Source: a virus
Virus record (IMG/VR): IMGVR_UViG_3300048919_000333
Span: 1-45,133 of that record
Direction: 5' to 3' (one strand)
DNA length: 45,133 nt
The notes below the pieces were generated by a model. That model was not told the origin of the DNA and searched no databases. It saw only the letters and a list, made by a program, of their open reading frames with translations. Position numbers and translations under genes: made by a program. Of this stretch, positions 40,104-45,133 are shown in pieces (positions within the stretch are counted from its first letter, which is position 1; the number at the start of each line of letters is the position of its first letter).

Positions 40104-41099
40104 GTGAATCCCCTCAAGCGTTGGCGGTGGTGGGCCGTGCTGGCCTTGCCCCTGGCTGTGATCGTCATCAACTCCCTCGGTCCCAACGGCTGGCGCGAGC
40201 CTGTCGTTCGACTGCTGTGGCTGTCGTGGACCGCTGTGGCCGTGGCCGTGGCGCTGAGTGCGTCCAAGGCCATGGCCGACTACGCCCACGGCCGCGATGC
40301 ATGGATCAAGGCCCTTGAGCATCCCATCGGTGCCGGGCTGGCCTTTCTCGCGCTGTGTGTGCTGCGCGGCGCCATGGTCGTGGCCATCGTCTGGGCGTCG
40401 ATGACGCAGTTTGCCCAGGCGGGCGAGGTGCCGGCGCGCCAGCCCGCCGGCCTGGCCAGGGCCGAGGCCATGGCGCCGATGATCGTCGACGAGATCAAAG
40501 CCCATTGGCCCAAGATCCCCCGCCGCAGCTACCTGGGCGCGCTGTTCGAGCAGGAGTCCTGCCGATCGCTCACGCACTCCATGTGCTGGTCCTCGACCGC
40601 GCGCCTCAAGACCTCGCGGGAAGAGGGGGGCGGCCTGGCCCAGCTCACGCGCGCATGGACAAAGACCGGCGCCCTGCGCTTTGACAGCCTGGACGAAGTG
40701 CGGCGCATGGCCCCATCCGCCCTCGAGGATCTGGATTGGCAGTCGGTCTACGAGCGGCCCGAGCTGAGCGTGCGCGCGGCGATCATCAAGCTGCGCGGCT
40801 GCGATGCGCGGCTGCAGGCGCTGTCGCCAGACCTTGATGCACTGGTGCGCGTGGCCTTCTGCGACGCGGCATACAACGGCGGCTGGAGCCACCTCCAGCA
40901 GGACCGCCAGCTGTGCACGTTGCGGGCAGGCTGCGACGCCGACCAGTGGTTCGGCCACGTCGAGCTGCACAGCGTCAAGAGCCGTGAGAAGTGGCAGGGC
41001 TACGGCCAAAGCGCATATGACATCAACCGCGAGCACGTGCGCAACACCGTGCCGCTGCATTCCCGGCGCATGAAGTACTTGCCGTGGCTAGGGGTGTAG
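40104..41099 (+). CDS. Three-TM holin-like segment fused to a transglycosylase-type endolysin
   Basis: 331 aa. Three hydrophobic helices at about 8-24, 34-52 and 77-104 resemble a class I holin. The remainder resembles a lysozyme/SLT fold: YLGALFEQESC with candidate catalytic Glu149 or Glu151, then EEGGGLAQLTRAW, which matches the GxxGLxQ signature of lytic transglycosylases, and AFCDAAYNGG. The GTG at 40104 is chosen because GGAG lies 6 nt before it; an ATG 12 nt upstream is in frame but has a weak site. No separate holin gene is seen, so one protein may form the membrane lesion and cut the wall, or the TM part may act as anchor only. Confidence 0.75.
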   Translation: MNPLKRWRWWAVLALPLAVIVINSLGPNGWREPVVRLLWLSWTAVAVAVALSASKAMADYAHGRDAWIKALEHPIGAGLAFLALCVLRGAMVVAIVWASMTQFAQAGEVPARQPAGLARAEAMAPMIVDEIKAHWPKIPRRSYLGALFEQESCRSLTHSMCWSSTARLKTSREEGGGLAQLTRAWTKTGALRFDSLDEVRRMAPSALEDLDWQSVYERPELSVRAAIIKLRGCDARLQALSPDLDALVRVAFCDAAYNGGWSHLQQDRQLCTLRAGCDADQWFGHVELHSVKSREKWQGYGQSAYDINREHVRNTVPLHSRRMKYLPWLGV

Positions 41100-41101
41100 C
41101 G

Positions 41102-41626
41102 ATGCTCGAAGCCATCAAGTCCAAGGCCTGGCAGGCCAGCGCCCTGGTGCTTGCCGCGCTGCTGGCCCTGCAGACCTGGCGCCTGCATGGCGAGCAGCTT
41201 GCTCTCCAGCGCCTGATCACGGCACGGGCCGAGGAGGTGGCCGGCCAGGCCGTCACGGGCCTGACCCTGGAGCGAAAGCTCGCCACCGCCGAATCCACCC
41301 ACGCAACGCAAACCCAGGAGGCATCCGATGCATTCACCCAGGCCCGCCCTGCGCGCGACGCTGCTGTGCGCGCTGATCTCGCTCGTGTTGAGCGGCTGCG
41401 CGTCGCCGCCGAGCGCAGCGCAGCCACTGCCAGCGCGCAAGCCCAGGCCAACGCCGCTGCCGGCCGCGATCTTGCAGATCGATACGGCGCCCTCGCGCAG
41501 CACGTTGCAAGCGGGGCAGCAGTGGTTGCAGGACTCCGAGCGGATCTTGCAAGGCGAGACGACGAGGTAGTGCTTTTGATGCACCAGATTGCAGTCGACC
41601 GGCGTCTCTTTCGAGGCGATGAATGA
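41102..41626 (+). CDS. Rz-like i-spanin (inner membrane)
   Basis: 174 aa. A short N-terminus, one membrane helix (about 9-25, ASALVLAALLALQ), then a long Ala/Arg/Glu periplasmic coiled coil. The arrangement and the Rz1-like gene nested in another frame identify it as Rz. It joins the outer-membrane lipoprotein to fuse the membranes in the last lysis step. The gene starts 2 nt after the endolysin stop. A decayed second copy of its 3' part lies at 43092-43328. Confidence 0.85.
   Translation: MLEAIKSKAWQASALVLAALLALQTWRLHGEQLALQRLITARAEEVAGQAVTGLTLERKLATAESTHATQTQEASDAFTQARPARDAAVRADLARVERLRVAAERSAATASAQAQANAAAGRDLADRYGALAQHVASGAAVVAGLRADLARRDDEVVLLMHQIAVDRRLFRGDE
41328..41570 (+). CDS. Rz1-like o-spanin lipoprotein, nested in Rz
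   Basis: 80 aa in a different frame wholly inside the Rz gene. Signal peptide with lipobox VLSGC (Cys24), followed by a Pro-rich stretch (SPPSAAQPLPARKPRPTPLP), typical of Rz1 proteins. GGAGG precedes the ATG by 6-7 nt. It would be sorted to the outer membrane and bind Rz. Confidence 0.88.
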   Translation: MHSPRPALRATLLCALISLVLSGCASPPSAAQPLPARKPRPTPLPAAILQIDTAPSRSTLQAGQQWLQDSERILQGETTR

Positions 41627-41991
41627 AAAATGATTTGTAGGTGGTCACCCACTTTCAAGATTGGGCGTTTAGATCTTTTGCAAATGGCGACTTTCTTAGA
41701 TCTTTCAAGAAGTACTTGCATCGTTCCATGCGATGGTCGAAACTGATCAAAATTATTTGCCAATGGTGCCTAGATCACTGAATTCCGTAGTGTAGAGTGA
41801 CAGCGAAATAGAGGGGGAGGCTTCTATGTCGTAATTAATATGACGATGGTTTGTGTTACTTACTTCAATTTATGGACTTCAAACAGTTTTTGTTTGGGTT
41901 GATGGATTGTCAAAGGTCGACTTATTGTGATCTTGTTTATTCTGTCTATATAACTGGTAGATGGATTATATGGATATGGTCTGAATTAATA
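41627..41991. other. AT-rich intergenic region with a strong ribosome site before a two-codon frame
   Basis: GC drops sharply here. GGGGGAGG (41812-41819) is followed by ATG TCG TAA (41826-41834), a start-stop frame with the best ribosome site in the area. It may be a regulatory mini-ORF or the dead start of a lost gene. The next frame is open from 41851 but its first 47 codons lack a ribosome site. No other gene seen. Confidence 0.5.
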
Positions 41992-42912
41992 ATGAATAAA
42001 ATCATAGCGCCTTTTTTGGGTTTTTGTATTCTGCTTTCATCTGCTGCATCGACAGCGCAAACGGTATATTTCTCACAGCCTGTCTTTAGCGGCGTAAGTG
42101 GAAATGTGTACTCCAATGTGGCTAATGGAAGCAACGCTGCAATTTATTCTTATGGAGTCGGTGATATTACCCATCCGTTCGGCGGCTGGAATGTGGCTGA
42201 CTTCACTAAACTTAACACAGGAACTCCGCTTCAAACGTATCAATCTGGCTACGCTTCGAGTACTAATACATACGGCGCTACGGCTGTTCAGGTGAAAGGC
42301 GAGTATATAGGCGTACATTTAAATGCATTCACAGGCCCACAAGATGCGACATTGAAAAACATTAGTTATTCGAAAGCTAATGCGAATTTATATCCTTGGA
42401 AATCTAGCCTTGGAGCAGATCCAAACGCCTGCTTGTCCTTCGATATGAGTATTCCTGGATATTATTCTGAAGGAGCAGTGCTGTATGTCACACCGTTCTA
42501 TTACATAGTAGATACAGTTACCAATAAAAGAATCTCATTAATGCTGACGGCCTGGGATAGCAGGTATGTAGTGAGTTCTGAATCTTACGTTGGCTATGAC
42601 CCGGTGACAATAAGTTATATGTTCGCTTCTTATTATGGTCCTGGCTCAAGGTATGTTGAGAAAAATACTGCGAGTAGCAACTCTCAAACAGGATTGGTTC
42701 CCGATCTCAAGTGGATGAGCTCCTGTGTGTCGCGAAATAATATTCTAAATCTTATACGCGATTCAAATCTAAATGGTTTCGGCTTTAGCCAAAATCCAGA
42801 TAACTATCTCTTGGATTCTTTTGGTGTCCAGACTGAGGCTGCAATCATTAATGGAATGAGGGGCTGGGTTTCTACTAAAATTGGGGCAATGTGGCTAATC
42901 AGATCGCAGTAG
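41992..42912 (+). CDS. Secreted protein of unknown function, AT-rich cargo gene
   Basis: 306 aa with a clear signal peptide (MNKIIAPFLGFCILLSSAAS, cleavage probably after STA at about residue 22). The mature part is Tyr/Ser/Asn-rich and mostly beta (FSGVSGNVYSNVANGSN, GEYIGVHLNAFTGPQ, VLYVTPFYYIVDTVTNKRISLML). Two cysteines in the mature part could form a disulfide. Family not recognised. The AT-rich composition, weak ribosome site and position after the lysis genes mark it as a lysogenic-conversion gene rather than a structural gene. A surface or periplasmic role is inference. Confidence 0.72.
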   Translation: MNKIIAPFLGFCILLSSAASTAQTVYFSQPVFSGVSGNVYSNVANGSNAAIYSYGVGDITHPFGGWNVADFTKLNTGTPLQTYQSGYASSTNTYGATAVQVKGEYIGVHLNAFTGPQDATLKNISYSKANANLYPWKSSLGADPNACLSFDMSIPGYYSEGAVLYVTPFYYIVDTVTNKRISLMLTAWDSRYVVSSESYVGYDPVTISYMFASYYGPGSRYVEKNTASSNSQTGLVPDLKWMSSCVSRNNILNLIRDSNLNGFGFSQNPDNYLLDSFGVQTEAAIINGMRGWVSTKIGAMWLIRSQ

Positions 42913-43091
42913 AAATTAACTCGTAGCTATTTGAGATAATTTTGAAGGCTGTCTAAATCTAATTTTCTCGGAATATCGAGAAAATTAGTCTTTGACCTTC
43001 GTAGCAAAGGTCTGTGTTAGCGCAATGCAGCCCTCGGCAGATGCGGTTAATAAGTGCCCGGCACGGCGGTGTTAAGCCTTACTGACGGCAT

Positions 43092-43328
43092 TGTCGTCGC
43101 TCACCGCCGAGTGCAGCGCCGCGATCACCAGGGCGCAAGCCCAGGCCAACGCCGCTGCCGGCCGCGATCTTGCAGATCGATACGGCGCCCTCGCGCAGCA
43201 CTTTGCAAGCGGGGCAGCAGTGGTTGCAGGACTCCGAGCGGATGTTGAAGGCGAGACGATGAGGTAATGCTGCTGCGCACCCAGATCGATGTTGACCGTA
43301 GCCTGTTGCTCCCTCCAAAGAGACAATG
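43092..43328 (+). pseudogene. Decayed second copy of the Rz 3' region
   Basis: 43133-43248 matches 41435-41550 of the Rz gene almost exactly (changes at 43202 and 43244), then one base is missing near 43248, shifting the frame. Beyond this the sequence is only similar (DDEVMLLRTQIDVDRSLL in place of the Rz tail DDEVVLLMHQIAVDRRLF), so the copy derives from a related but different phage. There is no start or membrane segment. 42913-43091 holds no gene, only a hairpin-like ATTTTCTCG/CGAGAAAAT (about 42961-42986), a possible terminator of the secreted-protein gene. Confidence 0.85.
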
Positions 43329-43506
43329 AAACTGCTTGTTAGGGTGATTATTCAACTAAACCACAGAAAAGAGCGTGGAATTTTGTGATTATTCTAGGGT
43401 TCTTCTATCTGTATAAAAGATGTGCTTTAAAAATCCCGGATTTAATTTGATAGATGGTCCGATGTGAATTAATTTGAATAAATATCTAAAAGGAGTAGCA
43501 GTCGAT

Positions 43507-44502
43507 ATGAATGATAACAATAAATTTTCAGAAGAATATCAAAAGAATTTTGAGGGTTTAAATAGATTGCGTTTGGCAATCGTTGAGCAGTTGTCAAGCA
43601 TTCTTCAGCGCCATCATATATCTTTGGCTATCCCGGTTGAAAGTCGTGTTAAGTCACTGGTTTCAATTTCGGAAAAAGTTGATAGGAAAAGAAAGGCGTT
43701 TGTCAGTATATTTGAATTTGATGATGTGGTGGGGGTTCGTGTAATTTTATTATTCAATAGGGATGTTAAAAAAGCAAAATCGTTAATTGAAAAAACTTTT
43801 GACGTTTGTAGTAGTGAAGATACGTCTGATAGATTGGGAGAGGTTCAATTCGGATATCAATCGCAACACTACGTTGTAAAGCTACCTAAAGTCTGGTTGG
43901 ATGTTCCAACATTTGTTGGGTTGGGTGACATGAAAGTGGAATTGCAGGTGCGTACTCTAGCACAGCATATTTGGGCAACTGCGTCTCATAAGCTTCAGTA
44001 TAAGCAAGAAGCAAGTGTTCCCCCACCTTTGAGACGTGCGATTCATCGTGTGTCAGCTTTACTGGAGACTGTAGATCTTGAGTTTGAGCGGGTTCTGAGT
44101 TCTCGTGATGAATACATAGACCTTAATTCTCAATTAAGTAACTTTGATAAGCCTATAAATGTGGAGTCTTTGAAGACGTTGATGGATGATATTTTGCCGG
44201 CAGAAAATTTCCGTGAGCCAGAGGAGTATTCTGATCTTGTGCAGCAATTATTATCGCTTGGAATCGATTCAGTGGATAGGCTTAAGGATATATTGACTTC
44301 TCACTATGATTGGGTAGAGAAATTTGATAGTGAAAAAGTTGAAGAAAAATCTCTTTCAGGGCATTTTTTCGGTACATCTGAAGAAAGAATCAAAAAGGGC
44401 GTGTTTCTAACGCACGTTGGATGGGTTAGAAAAGCATTGGCCCGTGAATTGGGGCAAGATGTATTGTTGAATTCAACATCAAAACTTAATAAAAATAAAT
44501 AG
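43507..44502 (+). CDS. RelA/SpoT-domain nucleotide synthetase (toxSAS/CapRel-like candidate)
   Basis: 331 aa. The synthetase fold is complete: ESRVKSLVSISEKVDRK, FDDVVGVRVI with metal-binding Asp73, GYQSQHY (116-122) and ELQVRTLAQHIWATASHKLQYK-type G-loop and Glu145. The last 130 residues are an extra helical domain without zinc ligands. No hydrolase domain. The enzyme would pyrophosphorylate a nucleotide or, as in toxSAS, tRNA. The ATG at 43507 has AAGGAG about 12 nt upstream; an in-frame TTG at 43474 is the alternative. AT-rich, and solitary with no antitoxin gene beside it, which recalls CapRel-type single-protein systems where the C-terminus controls the toxin and senses phage; this is inference. 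Confidence 0.82.
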   Translation: MNDNNKFSEEYQKNFEGLNRLRLAIVEQLSSILQRHHISLAIPVESRVKSLVSISEKVDRKRKAFVSIFEFDDVVGVRVILLFNRDVKKAKSLIEKTFDVCSSEDTSDRLGEVQFGYQSQHYVVKLPKVWLDVPTFVGLGDMKVELQVRTLAQHIWATASHKLQYKQEASVPPPLRRAIHRVSALLETVDLEFERVLSSRDEYIDLNSQLSNFDKPINVESLKTLMDDILPAENFREPEEYSDLVQQLLSLGIDSVDRLKDILTSHYDWVEKFDSEKVEEKSLSGHFFGTSEERIKKGVFLTHVGWVRKALARELGQDVLLNSTSKLNKNK

Positions 44503-44510
44503 TTTGACCT

Positions 44511-44598
44511 GCCCCTTGCCCCTTGCCCCTTGCCGCTTGCCCCTTGCCCCTTGTCCCTTGTCCCTTGTCCCTTGTCCCTTGTCCCTTGCCGCCTTGCC
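44511..44598. repeat. Tandem 7-bp repeat (CCCTTGC/CCCTTGT)
   Basis: About twelve units of CCCTTGY, first mainly the C form, then about five T forms, then C again. Starts 9 bp after the stop of the synthetase gene. The array length could vary by slippage. Confidence 0.92.
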
Positions 44599-44671
44599 AA
44601 TTTATTCGTGGAGAGACCTAAGGGGTGGCAGGCTAGCTGATCTGACCTGCCCCCTCATAGCCGTACCAGAT

Positions 44672-44947
44672 GTGCTTGGCCGCGCAGGCGTACCAAGCCT
44701 ATGCCCACCGGTGCAGCCTGTGCCGGGAGCCGAAACGGCCCGGCGCGAAGTCTTCACCGCCAGCGCGATCGCCGCAGCCACCCAGGCCGGCCAGCGCCTG
44801 CGCGTTAAAGTGATACGCATCGATGAAGGCTCCCTGGCCCGCGTCGACAGGGTGCTGCTGGTGTCCGAGCCGCTGTACAAAGGGCAGGGTGCCTGGGTGA
44901 CTGCCTTGGTTCAGTCATTCGATGACCGCCTACCTCGCCCAGCGTAG
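44672..44947 (+). pseudogene. Gene fragment near attR
   Basis: A GC-rich frame with protein-like composition (TASAIAAATQAGQRLRVKVI, RVDRVLLVSEPLYKGQGAWV) and a proper stop, but no credible start: upstream it runs into the 7-bp repeat. Probably the end of a former phage or host gene cut off by the AT-rich insertion. Family not recognised. Confidence 0.4.
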
Positions 44948-45021
44948 GCAAGGTGCAGAGCCCATCTGAGTCGGGTTTTGTGTGGTTGCGATGTAAGTTG
45001 TTGATTTTTAACATTGCGGCT

Positions 45022-45075
45022 GGATTGCAAATCCGGTTAGACCAGTTCGACTCTGGTTCGCGCCTCCAAAAATTC
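45022..45075 (+). repeat. attR core
   Basis: Identical to 72-125. The preceding bases do not continue the tRNA, so this is only a partial tRNA-Cys, the displaced 3' end. Host DNA begins within or just after it. Confidence 0.93.
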
Positions 45076-45095
45076 ATTGCAGACACAGTGTTCAA

Positions 45096-45116
45096 AAGGC
45101 CCCTCGGGGCCTTTTT
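45096..45116 (+). terminator. Original tRNA-Cys terminator (host side)
   Basis: AAGGCCCC-TC-GGGGCCTT and a T run, the same hairpin as at 147-167, one base different in distance from the core. Remaining bases to the end of the window show no gene. Confidence 0.82.
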
Positions 45117-45133
45117 CTTTTTCTGCATCACGG

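Noticed and set aside
44511-44598. CRISPR array
   Set aside because: Units are 7 bp, contiguous, without spacers; simple tandem repeat.
44805-45131. 108-codon minus-strand frame across attR
   Set aside because: It runs through the partial tRNA and terminator and has no ribosome site.

Overview
The window is an essentially complete integrated temperate phage (about 44.95 kb between attachment cores) sitting in a tRNA-Cys gene of a GC-rich Gram-negative host. The protein types, codon use and tRNA context suggest a betaproteobacterium, probably Burkholderiales/Comamonadaceae; this is inference, since only about 70 bp of host DNA on the left and 58 bp on the right are visible. A 54-bp direct repeat (72-125 and 45022-45075) is the attL/attR core. 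It consists of the 3' part of the tRNA plus a few bases. A near-identical intrinsic terminator follows at each end.

Left end (1-4346): tRNA-Cys/attL, a tyrosine integrase reading inward, then an AT-rich accessory gene for an 817-aa protein with a TIR domain, a degenerate P-loop (STAND-like) core and C-terminal TPR-like helices (a probable anti-phage effector). A GC-rich segment follows that can fold into nested helices.

Immunity and early region (4347-15080): a compact leftward operon of ten overlapping genes runs from 9749 down to 4347 and ends with a ParB-like protein, an ASCH-domain protein and an excisionase-type HTH protein. It starts at a very good promoter overlapped by repeats of a TTCCCC-n3-GGGGAA operator. 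A second cluster of three such operators lies between a leftward repressor gene and a rightward Cro/YdaS-like gene. This is a lambda-style OL/OR arrangement built from unrelated-looking parts. A zinc-ribbon membrane protein occupies the lambda rex position. The rightward early operon carries a CII-position protein, a Toprim primase and an SF3-type primase-helicase. The leftward operon encodes a second, degenerate relative of that helicase whose Walker A lysine is replaced by Gln. A region full of TTACGC/GCGTAA repeats (15091-15316) is a candidate replication origin or regulatory site.

Late region (15538-41626): a lambda-like siphovirus order: small and large terminase, Q-like protein, connector proteins, portal, protease with a nested scaffold, capsid cement protein, major capsid, head completion, tail terminator, tail tube, a 1318-aa tape measure, a large set of tail-tip proteins (one with a LamG-like fold), and a lysis cassette. 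The cassette is a three-TM segment fused to a transglycosylase-like endolysin, followed by Rz with nested Rz1. Three intrinsic terminators sit directly in front of late genes, which fits antitermination control.

Right end (41627-45021): a second AT-rich accessory segment with a secreted protein of unknown function, a decayed second copy of Rz, a RelA/SpoT-type nucleotide synthetase resembling toxSAS/CapRel-like defence proteins, a 7-bp tandem repeat, a gene fragment and attR. The two AT-rich segments look like horizontally acquired lysogeny or defence cargo on a GC-rich phage core.
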